NCBI GenBank assembly: GCA_017615435.1
Contig: JAGAAF010000062.1
Location: 1 to 7,264 of the forward strand
Direction: 5' to 3'
DNA length: 7,264 bases
Source of the DNA: Bacteroidales bacterium
GTDB lineage: Bacteria; Bacteroidota; Bacteroidia; Bacteroidales; UBA932
In this document: positions 1 through 6,166 of the stretch, piece after piece
Layout: each line of letters opens with the position of its first letter
Numbering within the stretch: position 1 is the stretch's first letter
Notes under the pieces: model-generated
What the model saw: only the letters and a program-made list of their open reading frames with translations
Told to the model about the DNA's origin: nothing
Databases searched by the model: none
Position numbers and translations under genes: made by a program

Positions 1-50
1 CCACGGCATCAGGCGGTTCAAGTCGGGACGGCACGACTCACCCGCGCAAA

Positions 51-79
51 GCGCCGCTCAAACGAGCGGCGCTTTTTTT
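51..79 (+). terminator. Rho-independent terminator of an upstream plus-strand transcript
   Basis: A perfect 9-bp GC-rich stem (gcgccgctc at 51-59, gagcggcgc at 64-72) with a 4-nt loop is followed at once by seven T at 73-79. This is a textbook intrinsic terminator for transcription entering from the left edge. No stop codon occurs in any plus frame at positions 1-50, so the terminated gene either stops before the window or is a non-coding RNA. The opposite strand has only a short T run after the stem, so termination is mainly in the plus direction. Confidence 0.9.
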
Positions 80-93
80 GCGCGGCTGCGATG

Positions 94-134
94 CGGGGCA
101 GCCCCGTACAGCGAATGAGGGGGCGTACCCCCTC
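94..134. repeat. Two short GC-rich perfect inverted repeats
   Basis: Two adjacent small hairpins: cgggg (94-98) with ccccg (102-106) around a 3-nt loop, and gaggggg (117-123) with ccccctc (128-134) around a 4-nt loop. Neither has a T run, so they are not terminators. They begin a gene-free stretch (80-333) in which most of the structure seen is hairpins. Function unknown. Confidence 0.6.
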
Positions 135-185
135 AAACTCCCCTGCCTTTCATCCTCGCGAGGTAGATTTGTTTTTTTTGTGCAA

Positions 186-224
186 GTGCGAGTGATGTCC
201 CTAAAACGGGGACATCACTCGCAC
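186..224. repeat. Perfect 16-bp-stem hairpin in intergenic DNA
   Basis: Positions 186-201 (gtgcgagtgatgtccc) are exactly complementary to 209-224, with a 7-nt loop at 202-208. A run of eight T at about 172-179 lies upstream of the stem on the plus strand. On the minus strand the stem is followed by A-rich rather than T-rich sequence, so a simple terminator does not fit on either strand. A 79-codon minus reading frame (133-372) crosses the hairpin, but its sequence there is dictated by the palindrome. Possible roles are a structured RNA, a protein-binding palindrome or a repeat-element remnant. Confidence 0.75.
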
Positions 225-270
225 CAATAGGCACCGCCGCCTCGCATAACTCGGCTCGGCGGCTACAGTA

Positions 271-310
271 CGGGCATTGCGGAGAGCTTTGGGGGCTCTC
301 CTCATGCCCG
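271..310. repeat. Two-tier imperfect hairpin
   Basis: The outer stem is cgggcat (271-277) with atgcccg (304-310). The inner stem is ggagagc (281-287) with gctctcc (295-301). Small internal loops (278-280 and 302-303) separate them, and a 7-nt loop (288-294) caps the structure, giving 14 bp in all. A further gccgcc/ggcggc pair lies just upstream at about 235-262. No T tract follows. It sits between the long hairpin at 186-224 and the 108-bp repeat, so the whole of 94-441 is unusually rich in self-complementary DNA. Confidence 0.6.
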
Positions 311-333
311 ACAGTTGCCTTATACGCAGATGG

Positions 334-441
334 CGTGGGGGATAAGTGGTTGATTTTCAGTAGATTAAGCAAATTAGGTCTGCCGAAAATGACAGACCTA
401 ATACAAGTAAGTGGCTGTTAGTCAGCACGTTAGCCCCCACG
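334..441 (+). repeat. 108-bp dispersed palindromic repeat, left copy
   Basis: This segment matches the reverse complement of 6167-6274 at 92 of 108 positions (85%) without gaps. The core is a hairpin, attaggtctg (373-382) with cagacctaat (393-402) around a 10-nt loop. The ends form a perfect 9-bp inverted repeat, gcgtggggg (333-341) and cccccacgc (434-442). A third element, gtggctgttagtcagc at 411-426, is identical in the two copies. There is no open reading frame of its own and no obvious target-site duplication. It lies in a convergent gap between the terminator at 51-79 and the end of the minus-strand operon. It resembles a REP/MITE-type element or a small structured RNA. That the two copies are related is visible directly, but the class of element is inference. 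Confidence 0.85.
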
Positions 442-460
442 CGCGAGCGAGGGGGAAGGG

Positions 461-489
461 AAAAAGCGCGGCGTCACGCGATGCCGCGC
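461..489 (-). terminator. Intrinsic terminator of the barrel-kinase-GH109 operon
   Basis: Read on the minus strand, gcgcggc (489-483) pairs with gccgcgc (472-466) across a 10-nt loop, and five T follow (465-461). The stop codon (476-474) lies inside the loop, so the hairpin overlaps the last codons of the GH109-like gene. This is a compact end for the three-gene minus operon. Confidence 0.75.
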
Positions 490-1658
490 GTGAAATCGGG
501 AACGGAGACGGGCTGGGAGCCGGCCTCTAACGAAAGCCTCGAGAGTTCGGTGATGCAGCACCACTCGGCGAGGTCGTAGACATCCATGTCCAGCGGCTGG
601 CCGTGGTTCAGGCAGTAAATCAGACGGTAGTCCATCAGGAAGTCCATGCCGTCGTGGCCGCCGATCCGGCCGGCCATCTCTTGCACCGAGGGCGTGAGGA
701 ACGGAGCGCGGTACTTTGCCATCAGATCCGCGAGGTCGGAACCTTCATAGATCTTCATGCCGTCGGCCGAGCGGAGGCAGATCTGCTCCACGGGATATTT
801 TCGCGCGAAACCGTCCGTGCCCACGAGCTGGTAGCCGCGGTCGTACGGGCGGGGGGTCATGACGTCGTGCTGCAGGAGGATCGTCCGTCCGCGAGCGGTG
901 CGGATCATGGTCATGGTCAGGTCCCCGCACTGGAAGTCGGCAGCGTCCTCGCCGGTCTGAGCCTTGAGGTGGCGGGGGCCGTTGAAGGGGGCGGTGTCCA
1001 TCGCGACCAGCGTCTCCATCCGGTCATCGCGGTGGATGCCGAGGGCCTGGCAGATCGGGCCGAGGCCGTGCGTGGGGTAGAGGTCCCCGCGCTGCGAGCG
1101 GTTCAGCCGGAGGCGCCAGTTGTCTGTGCCCCAGCCGCGGAATTCGAGGTTGTGCATGTAGGCGCCTTCGGCATGGATGAGCTCGCCGAACACGCCCTGG
1201 CGCGCCATCTCGAGCGCCGTGAGCTCGAAGCGGTCGTAGCAGCAGTTTTCGAGGATGGTGCAATGCCGGCGGGTGCGTTCGGAGGTCCGTACCAGCGCCC
1301 AGCATTCGTCAATAGTCTGGGCGGACGGCACTTCCAGCGCCACGTGCTTGCCGTGCTCCATCGCGTAGACGGCGATTTCGACGTGGCTGCGCCAGTCCGT
1401 GCAGACATAGACCAGGTCCACGGCCGGGTCCTCGCAGAGCGCGCGGTAGTCCGTGTACGCGGACAGGGGCTGCCCGGAATCGGGCGCGTCCGCCATTCGC
1501 TCGCCGAGGAGCTCGCGGTTCACATCGCAGACGGCCGAGACGTGGCAGCCGGGCACATGGGGCAAGCGGTCGAGGGCTTCTTTCCCCCGACCGCCCAAAC
1601 CCACGATGCCTATGCCGACATCGGCAATGGGCTCCGCGTGGAACCGCAGCATGGTCAT
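474..1658 (-). CDS. GH109-like Gfo/Idh/MocA family protein (putative alpha-N-acetylgalactosaminidase)
   Basis: The protein has 394 residues from the chosen start. A Rossmann nucleotide-binding motif (GLGGRG, about residues 20-25) lies near the N terminus, as in Gfo/Idh/MocA oxidoreductases. Features I associate with GH109 follow: EVPSAQT with a nearby CW pair (about 109-120) in place of the usual EKP, ENCCYDRFE (about 137-145), and DLYPTHGLGP (about 192-201), whose Tyr and His fall in the active-site region. GH109 enzymes hydrolyse terminal alpha-GalNAc by an NAD-dependent redox mechanism. There is no signal peptide or Tat motif, so the protein is probably cytoplasmic, unlike many GH109 members. 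The ATG at 1658 overlaps the TGA of the kinase gene (ATGA), which suggests translational coupling. An upstream in-frame ATG at 1712 would extend the protein deep into the kinase gene and is less likely. The gene is more GC-rich than its operon partners. The alternative is an oxidoreductase acting on another sugar. The family is sure, the substrate is inferred. Confidence 0.85.
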   Translation of the reverse strand: MTMLRFHAEPIADVGIGIVGLGGRGKEALDRLPHVPGCHVSAVCDVNRELLGERMADAPDSGQPLSAYTDYRALCEDPAVDLVYVCTDWRSHVEIAVYAMEHGKHVALEVPSAQTIDECWALVRTSERTRRHCTILENCCYDRFELTALEMARQGVFGELIHAEGAYMHNLEFRGWGTDNWRLRLNRSQRGDLYPTHGLGPICQALGIHRDDRMETLVAMDTAPFNGPRHLKAQTGEDAADFQCGDLTMTMIRTARGRTILLQHDVMTPRPYDRGYQLVGTDGFARKYPVEQICLRSADGMKIYEGSDLADLMAKYRAPFLTPSVQEMAGRIGGHDGMDFLMDYRLIYCLNHGQPLDMDVYDLAEWCCITELSRLSLEAGSQPVSVPDFTRGIA

Positions 1659-2713
1659 AGCTGAGCTATAAACTTTTTCATGTGATCCAGGTTCGCGAGC
1701 GCGCTGTGCCACAAGGCCATCTGGTTGCGGGTGCGGACCAGGTTGTGCTCGGGATAACGGATCTTATAATAGGTGTCGCCGTTGATATAGTCGGCAAAGA
1801 AGCGGACCGCCTGCATGAACGGGAAGAGAAGAGCTCCGTAGGGGAGGTTGTCTTTCTCCACCGGGGTGAGGAAGGTCGCGCCCTTGAGGTAGCCTTTCGT
1901 GAAGGCTTCGAAGATGTCCAGCCTGAAAGCGACTTTTTCAATCGCAGGGTCGTCTTCGGCCACGGTGTTCGCTGCGGTGCGCAGGAAGTCGCCGTAGTCT
2001 GAGAAAACGTAGCTCGGCATCACCGTGTCCAGGTCTATCACGCAGAGGACGTGGCCGTCTGCGTCGAAGAGCATGTTGCTGATCTTCGTGTCGCAGTGGC
2101 AGATGCGCTTGGGAAGCTTGCCCTCGCGGTGCAGCTTCTCGGCGAAGCACATTTCGTCCACATGGGCGCGGATCTCGGCCAGGATTGCCTGCACCTCCGG
2201 ATTTGCGAGCCTGCCGGCTTTGTCGGCCGCCACGGCCTCCTCGAGCTGGCGTGCGCGCAGCTCCATGTTGTGGAAGTCCGGGATCGTCTCGCCGATATTC
2301 TCCTTGATGTCCGCGAGCATGGCCTCGAAGCGGCCGAAGTTCTCTCCGGCGAACTCGGAGTATAGCGGGGTGACGGAGTCGTAGGTGAAAGAGTCCTTGA
2401 TGAAGACGGAGATTCTCCAATAGGTCTTCTCGGAGTCCTTCAGGGGGATGAAACGGAGGACCTTGCGGTCTATGTCCTTTTCTCCCGCGGCCTCGAGCTT
2501 GCGGCGGATGTGGGCTGTGACTGCCTCCAGGTTGTGCTGGAGCAGATCCACGTCCGTGAAGATGGCGTTGTTGATGCGCTGGAGGACGTAGTTCGGGGCG
2601 TCGCCTTCGGTTTTGACGATGTAGGTGTCGTTGATAAGGCCGTTGCCCAGGGGTTTAATCTCGGCAACCTTTCCTTCAAGACGGAATTGTCCGACTATCT
2701 CGTTTGTGTTCAT
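1655..2713 (-). CDS. NahK-like N-acetylhexosamine 1-kinase (APH-family phosphotransferase)
   Basis: A full-length 352-residue kinase of the aminoglycoside phosphotransferase/choline kinase fold. The N-terminal ATP-binding part carries PLGNGLINDTY (about 21-31) and YVLQRIN (about 42-48). The Brenner-type catalytic motif is HCDTKISNML (206-215), with the probable catalytic base Asp208 and metal ligand Asn213. It is followed by VIDLDTVMP (225-233) with the Mg-binding aspartates. The C terminus contains YPEHNLVRTR (320-329). The overall pattern, including the IxPxGxGxIN, IDLDT and PEHNLVRTR stretches, matches what I recall of bifidobacterial NahK, which makes GlcNAc-1-P or GalNAc-1-P from free sugar and ATP. 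The start lies 6 nt after the barrel gene's stop, and the end overlaps the GH109-like gene by 4 nt, so the genes are almost certainly cotranscribed. A GalNAc-releasing neighbour supports a hexosamine substrate. An antibiotic-modifying role is unlikely. Exact specificity is inferred. Confidence 0.88.
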   Translation of the reverse strand: MNTNEIVGQFRLEGKVAEIKPLGNGLINDTYIVKTEGDAPNYVLQRINNAIFTDVDLLQHNLEAVTAHIRRKLEAAGEKDIDRKVLRFIPLKDSEKTYWRISVFIKDSFTYDSVTPLYSEFAGENFGRFEAMLADIKENIGETIPDFHNMELRARQLEEAVAADKAGRLANPEVQAILAEIRAHVDEMCFAEKLHREGKLPKRICHCDTKISNMLFDADGHVLCVIDLDTVMPSYVFSDYGDFLRTAANTVAEDDPAIEKVAFRLDIFEAFTKGYLKGATFLTPVEKDNLPYGALLFPFMQAVRFFADYINGDTYYKIRYPEHNLVRTRNQMALWHSALANLDHMKKFIAQL

Positions 2714-2719
2714 ATTCTT

Positions 2720-4117
2720 CTAGAACTGATAGTTGATACCGATTCCGAGCCAGAGACCTGCATCCATGCCTTCTGTGAAGCACTTTGCGAAGTCCACGGA
2801 GACTATGAAGTTCTGGTTCATGGCGATCTTCAGACCTGCACCGCCGCTGTAGATAAGCCTGTTGACTTTGGAGGCGTCGTAGATAGGATCGGTGGTTCCG
2901 GTGAGGAGGTTGAATGCGGGATCGTAGATCTTTCCGTTAGCATCGGCGATCTTGGCAAGAGCGTCTGCCTTGTAAGGCTTGGTGATGATACCTGCATCGA
3001 AGAACGGGTTCACTGCGATGTAGAAGTACTGGTTTGCGAGAGTGAACTTCACGAGCTTGATACGGAGTTCGGTGTTTGCCCATGCCATACCGTCTGCGAG
3101 GATACGGTTCTCACGGAGACCGCGAATGGTGTTGGAGGAGCCGAAGCCCTCGGAGATCATGTTACGCTGGACAAGCAGAGGGTTGTTCTGAACCATGAAC
3201 AGAGGGGTCTCTCCTGCGATGGTGTGCTGCAAAGCCAGACGATAGGCGAAGACGGGACGTCCGGCAGGGGTGAAGTCGATAGGAATGCTGATGTACTGAC
3301 GGAAATAGGCGCAGAGTTTCAGATAGGGGCTGCCGATGAAGTTTCCGTTGAGGTAGGCTTCTGCCCAGATACCCTTGTTAGGAGCTGCCTCCATGTCGCG
3401 GGTGTCGTAGACGAGTCCGGCATTGAACTCCAGGGAGATGCCGCCGTCCTTCTCCGCATCGGTGAGAACGCCGGAGGTGCTGAGGAAGTTGTAGAGGGTG
3501 GCATTGGTGTCGTAGTACTGCTTGTTGCCGTCCACATCCACACCGTTGTCCTTCATCGCACCGAGGTTCCACTTCCAGAAGTTCATTCCGGCCGCCCAGT
3601 TGAGGTTGTCGGTGATTTTTCCCTGGAAGTTGGCAAGGATGCGAAGCATCTCGCGGCTCATGCCGTAGTAGTTGACATTGTTGGTTGTTCCGGGAACGAC
3701 CATATCTCTGTTGCCCCAGACGTGGTTGGCACCGTAGTAATTCTCAGTGCCCTGGGTGGAGGCGGCGCCGTTGAAGCCCCAAAGGCTATACAGCGGGTCG
3801 TTCATATAAGTTACGGACGCATTCACACGCATGTTAGGGATGAGATACTTGGAGTCGTAGGCCAGATACAGGCGCATACGGTGGCTGTGTGTGAAGTATG
3901 ATCCTTCCCAGCTGATTTTGTGCAGCGGATCAGGATAGGTGCCGCCGTCTCCATAGTAGTACACATCTCCGAATGCACCGGCCTGGAAGCCGTTGTCAAC
4001 CGAAAAAGTTGCGGTCGGGAGGACACCGAAAGACCATCCGGTCTTCATCTCTTTCTCCTCTGCAAATGCGCTGATGCAAAGGGCTGCGGTTAATAGTACA
4101 GCAAGTAATTTCTTCAT
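2720..4117 (-). CDS. Omp85/BamA-TamA-type outer-membrane beta-barrel without POTRA domains
   Basis: A 465-residue protein with a Sec signal peptide (Lys2-Lys3, hydrophobic 4-18, probable cleavage after AFA at 17-19). The mature part is rich in alternating aromatic and polar strands and ends in ...GIGINYQF, a typical outer-membrane beta-signal with C-terminal Phe. VYDTRD (236-241) followed by an NKG turn, and GSSNTIRGLRENR (326-338), resemble surface-antigen/Omp85 barrels. In that family an RGF/RGY-type motif sits in loop 6; here it reads RGL. No POTRA repeats precede the barrel: only a few residues separate the signal peptide from the first strands. The protein may therefore be a channel or lipase-like anchor rather than a full insertase. 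It is the first gene of the operon, with a putative promoter at 4152-4159. Its link to the two cytoplasmic sugar enzymes is unknown. A general barrel of another family remains possible. Confidence 0.8.
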   Translation of the reverse strand: MKKLLAVLLTAALCISAFAEEKEMKTGWSFGVLPTATFSVDNGFQAGAFGDVYYYGDGGTYPDPLHKISWEGSYFTHSHRMRLYLAYDSKYLIPNMRVNASVTYMNDPLYSLWGFNGAASTQGTENYYGANHVWGNRDMVVPGTTNNVNYYGMSREMLRILANFQGKITDNLNWAAGMNFWKWNLGAMKDNGVDVDGNKQYYDTNATLYNFLSTSGVLTDAEKDGGISLEFNAGLVYDTRDMEAAPNKGIWAEAYLNGNFIGSPYLKLCAYFRQYISIPIDFTPAGRPVFAYRLALQHTIAGETPLFMVQNNPLLVQRNMISEGFGSSNTIRGLRENRILADGMAWANTELRIKLVKFTLANQYFYIAVNPFFDAGIITKPYKADALAKIADANGKIYDPAFNLLTGTTDPIYDASKVNRLIYSGGAGLKIAMNQNFIVSVDFAKCFTEGMDAGLWLGIGINYQF

Positions 4118-4151
4118 ACAGTTATAGTTTTAGAATTAAATTTCAAGTTTA

Positions 4152-4159
4152 CAAATATA
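4152..4159 (-). promoter_or_regulatory. Putative Bacteroidota -7 box for the minus-strand operon
   Basis: On the minus strand this reads TATATTTG, an exact match to the TAnnTTTG consensus of Bacteroidota housekeeping promoters. It ends 34 nt before the ATG at 4117. No clear -33 TTTG is present at the expected spacing, so the call rests on one element and position. Confidence 0.5.
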
Positions 4160-4173
4160 GCAACATTATTAAG

Positions 4174-4181
4174 TATATTTG
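4174..4181 (+). promoter_or_regulatory. Putative Bacteroidota -7 box for the serpin gene
   Basis: TATATTTG matches TAnnTTTG and lies 16 nt upstream of the serpin ATG at 4198, implying a leader of only about 10 nt. The expected -33 region would overlap the -7 box of the divergent operon at 4152-4159, so the two promoters probably share DNA. No convincing -33 motif is visible. Confidence 0.45.
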
Positions 4182-4197
4182 CATCATATCATTACTT

Positions 4198-5499
4198 ATG
4201 AAAAAGATAGCTATCAGTTTCGCAGCTGGCCTTGCGGCGCTGTTCGCCTGCACGCCGGCAAATAATGAATCGGTGAAGAACCCTATCACCGTCGCTTCCC
4301 CCACACCCACCGAGCAGATCACTAAAGTGACTCTGACAGATGCCCAGCTGGGCTATTCGGACGGAGCTAACGTGATGGCATTCCGCCTGCTGAAGCAGCT
4401 CTACGAGGGCTCGGACATGGTCTGCTCCCCGCTCAGCCTTCAGTATGCACTTGCCATGACCGCCAACGGCGCGTCCGGAGAGACTCTGCAGGAGATTATC
4501 GACTTCCTGGGCTATGGCTCTGACGGAATCGACGCCCTCAACGAGTACTGCAAGATTCTGATGGAGCAGCTGCCCGCTGTGTCCCTTCAGGCCAAGCTCA
4601 AGGTGACTAACGCGTTGCTGGTGAACGACGAGTTTCCGCTTCTCCCTTCTTTCCAGAAAAAGGTGGAAGAGAACTACTACGCCGCTGTGGAGAACGTGGA
4701 CTTCAGCGATCCCGCTCTGATTGCTGCAAGGATCAACGACTGGGCGAAACGCAACACGGACGGCTTCATAGACAAAGTGCTGGAACCCGAGGAAATCTAC
4801 AAAGACGCCGTTGCCTTCCTGATGAACGCTTTGTACTTCAAGGCGAAATGGGCCGGCAGCGAGTATGATCCGATGTTCACGGAAGGAGGCACCTACGAAG
4901 ACTACTTCAATTTTTCGGGCACGGCCTCGAAGAAAGTGAAATATATGCAGACCTCGGGCAACTACCACTACGCCGAATTCGATGATTTCAAAGTTCTTGC
5001 CCTGCCTTTTGCCCGCTACAAGTACTATATGTATTTCCTTCTCCCCAAGGATAATAATCTGGACGAAGTGATCGGCAAGATCACCGATATTACCTGGAAA
5101 GATATCACTTCAGCTTTGAGTACGGACTACGAGGTCCACGTCAAGCTCCCGAAGTTCGACATCGAGAACAAATACGACTTGAGTGGCGCTTTGAAGGCGC
5201 TGGGAGTGCGGCGAGCATTCAAGATGGGCTCTGCAGAATTTGACAATATGTTCGCCCCGAAGGAAGAAGACTACGACTACGCTATCGCCAACGTGATCCA
5301 GAAGGCAAGAATCTCAGTCGCCGAATGGGGCACAGAAGCCGCTGCGGTCACAGTCGTGCAAATGTTCGGCGAGAGCGCGGCCGGCCCTGGCGAAGAGCCC
5401 AAGATCGTCTGGTTCGTCGCGGATCACCCCTTCGCTTTCTTCATCGCCGAATCCTCCTCCAACACCATCCTCTTCGAAGGAGCCTTCACGGGAAAATAA
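4198..5499 (+). CDS. Serpin-family protease inhibitor, predicted lipoprotein
   Basis: A full-length 433-residue serpin. The N terminus (MKKIAISFAAGLAALFAC) is a lipoprotein signal with lipobox LFAC and lipidated Cys18, followed by a linker to about residue 45. Serpin landmarks appear in order: SPLSLQYALAM (77-87) with NGASGETLQEI (90-100), NALYFKAKW (210-218), LPKF (317-320), the reactive-loop hinge GTEAAAVTVV (378-387), and FVADHPFAFFI (406-416) just before the C-terminal strand. The small-residue hinge (GTEAAA) indicates an inhibitory serpin that traps proteases by loop insertion. Counting 14 residues from the P15 glycine (Gly378) places P1 near Glu392, but the loop is longer than usual (33 residues from that Gly to the HPF Pro), so the scissile bond is uncertain. 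The protein is probably anchored to the outer membrane or cell surface, guarding against host or competitor proteases. The target is inferred. The gene diverges from the operon on its left. Confidence 0.96.
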   Translation: MKKIAISFAAGLAALFACTPANNESVKNPITVASPTPTEQITKVTLTDAQLGYSDGANVMAFRLLKQLYEGSDMVCSPLSLQYALAMTANGASGETLQEIIDFLGYGSDGIDALNEYCKILMEQLPAVSLQAKLKVTNALLVNDEFPLLPSFQKKVEENYYAAVENVDFSDPALIAARINDWAKRNTDGFIDKVLEPEEIYKDAVAFLMNALYFKAKWAGSEYDPMFTEGGTYEDYFNFSGTASKKVKYMQTSGNYHYAEFDDFKVLALPFARYKYYMYFLLPKDNNLDEVIGKITDITWKDITSALSTDYEVHVKLPKFDIENKYDLSGALKALGVRRAFKMGSAEFDNMFAPKEEDYDYAIANVIQKARISVAEWGTEAAAVTVVQMFGESAAGPGEEPKIVWFVADHPFAFFIAESSSNTILFEGAFTGK

Positions 5500-5533
5500 A
5501 GATTCGTCGCGTCATACACGAGCAAATCTTTTT
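5500..5533 (+). terminator. Weak terminator-like hairpin after the serpin gene
   Basis: Starting just after the stop codon, agatt (5500-5504) pairs with aatct (5525-5529), and tcg (5507-5509) pairs with cga (5519-5521) inside it. Five T (5529-5533) follow. The stem is interrupted and AT-rich, so termination may be inefficient and the small lipoprotein gene downstream could receive read-through. Confidence 0.35.
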
Positions 5534-5543
5534 GCACTCTCGG

Positions 5544-5644
5544 TTATTATTATTATTATCTTCGTTAACACTAATAACCTTTCGCAAAAGCAGATTTAAC
5601 AATGGTCAATTAATGATTTTTGTTGAATTGGTTCCCTGCTTTTG
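5544..5644. other. Serpin-lipoprotein intergenic DNA with TTA microsatellite and long-range inverted repeat
   Basis: Five tandem TTA units lie at 5544-5558. A perfect 9-bp inverted repeat, caaaagcag (5585-5593) and ctgcttttg (5636-5644), encloses a further caatt/aattg pair, so a transcript could fold into a nested stem. The 190-bp gap has no open reading frame worth calling and no recognisable TAnnTTTG box, so the start of the next gene's transcript is unresolved. The structure may be a leader element or chance in AT-rich DNA. Confidence 0.35.
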
Positions 5645-5689
5645 TTAAGTATTACTTATTGGCTACGGAGCTAGGCCCATTATTGTACT

Positions 5690-6052
5690 ATGTCCAAACT
5701 TAAAATGTTGCTGCTTGTGGCTGCCTCTGCCATTTTGTTCGCCTCCTGCACGACGGTTTACAAGGCGTCCGAATTGACCGCCAATTACGATGTAAGCATG
5801 ACCAGTAAGAAAGAGCTTGCAGTAAAGAATGAAATTGCTGTATTTTACAGCGAAAACGAAGTTACGGTTCCTTTTGAGGTCATCTCGATGAACAACTATA
5901 AGCCGTTGGATATTCCCATCCTTCATCCCGGAACAAAAGACATTAAGAAAAACATAGTCAGGATAGCCGTATATCAGGCTAAGGAGCAGGGAGGAAATGC
6001 GGTAGTTTTATTGGGAGAGGGACTTTTTAAAGTAATCAAAACAGGAGAATAA
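5690..6052 (+). CDS. Small predicted lipoprotein of unknown function
   Basis: A 120-residue protein. Lys3 and Lys5, a hydrophobic stretch (6-18) and FASC with Cys20 form a lipoprotein signal peptide, so the mature protein would be about 101 residues anchored in the envelope. The body is a mix of predicted beta strands (for example IAVFYSENEVTVPFEVI, 49-65) and one amphipathic helix leading into AKEQGGNAVVLLG (96-108). A helix followed by a GGNAV-type strand recalls small periplasmic proteins of the RcsF/YbjQ kind, but I do not recognise the family, and this resemblance is weak. The gene is more AT-rich than the serpin upstream and is closed by a strong terminator 24 nt downstream. An alternative start at Met6 (5705) would shorten the signal's n-region only. 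No Shine-Dalgarno sequence is evident. Confidence 0.8.
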   Translation: MSKLKMLLLVAASAILFASCTTVYKASELTANYDVSMTSKKELAVKNEIAVFYSENEVTVPFEVISMNNYKPLDIPILHPGTKDIKKNIVRIAVYQAKEQGGNAVVLLGEGLFKVIKTGE

Positions 6053-6075
6053 GACTTCTATTTTCTAATTCATAC

Positions 6076-6105
6076 AAAGCGAGAGATAACAACTCTCGCT
6101 TTTTT
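6076..6105 (+). terminator. Rho-independent terminator of the small lipoprotein gene
   Basis: A perfect 10-bp stem, aaagcgagag (6076-6085) with ctctcgcttt (6093-6102), closes a 7-nt loop. The descending arm runs into six T (6100-6105). It lies 24 nt after the stop codon of the lipoprotein gene and ends transcription before the 108-bp repeat. Confidence 0.92.
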
Positions 6106-6166
6106 GTTCACTATTGGTAGTTCGAATATCCCCGACTTCACACGTGACGCGTAAAGCTCCCCGCCC

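Noticed and set aside
10..38. tRNA T-arm-like GGTTCAAGTC at the left edge, and a similar GTTCGAAT at 6120-6127
   Set aside because: The flanking 5-nt arms do not pair in either place, and no acceptor or anticodon stems can be built, so there is no support for tRNA genes or remnants.
133..372. 79-codon minus-strand reading frame with a CPYC motif
   Set aside because: It runs through the 16-bp palindrome, the two-tier hairpin and the start of the 108-bp repeat, so its sequence is dictated by non-coding repeats. It has no recognisable domain or ribosome binding site, and it is probably not a gene.
411..441. Integron attC-like GTTAG motifs in the 108-bp repeat
   Set aside because: The spaced RYYYAAC and GTTRRRY pair needed for an attC site is not satisfied. 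There is no integrase gene and no cassette array.
603..1664. 353-codon plus-strand frame opposite the GH109-like gene
   Set aside because: It is a GC-rich antisense shadow of a gene with clear family motifs. The translation is low-complexity in Val, Ala and His with no domain.
1659..1712. Upstream start for the GH109-like gene at 1712
   Set aside because: It would add 18 residues unrelated to the family, encoded inside the kinase gene. The ATGA overlap at 1658 is the better start.
2510..3901. 463-codon plus-strand frame opposite the kinase and barrel genes
   Set aside because: It spans two well-supported genes on the other strand and has a repetitive Val/Gly/Glu-rich translation with no family resemblance.
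4192..4968. 258-codon minus-strand frame opposite the serpin gene
   Set aside because: It is an antisense shadow of an unmistakable serpin. Its start falls inside that gene, and nothing in the translation is recognisable.
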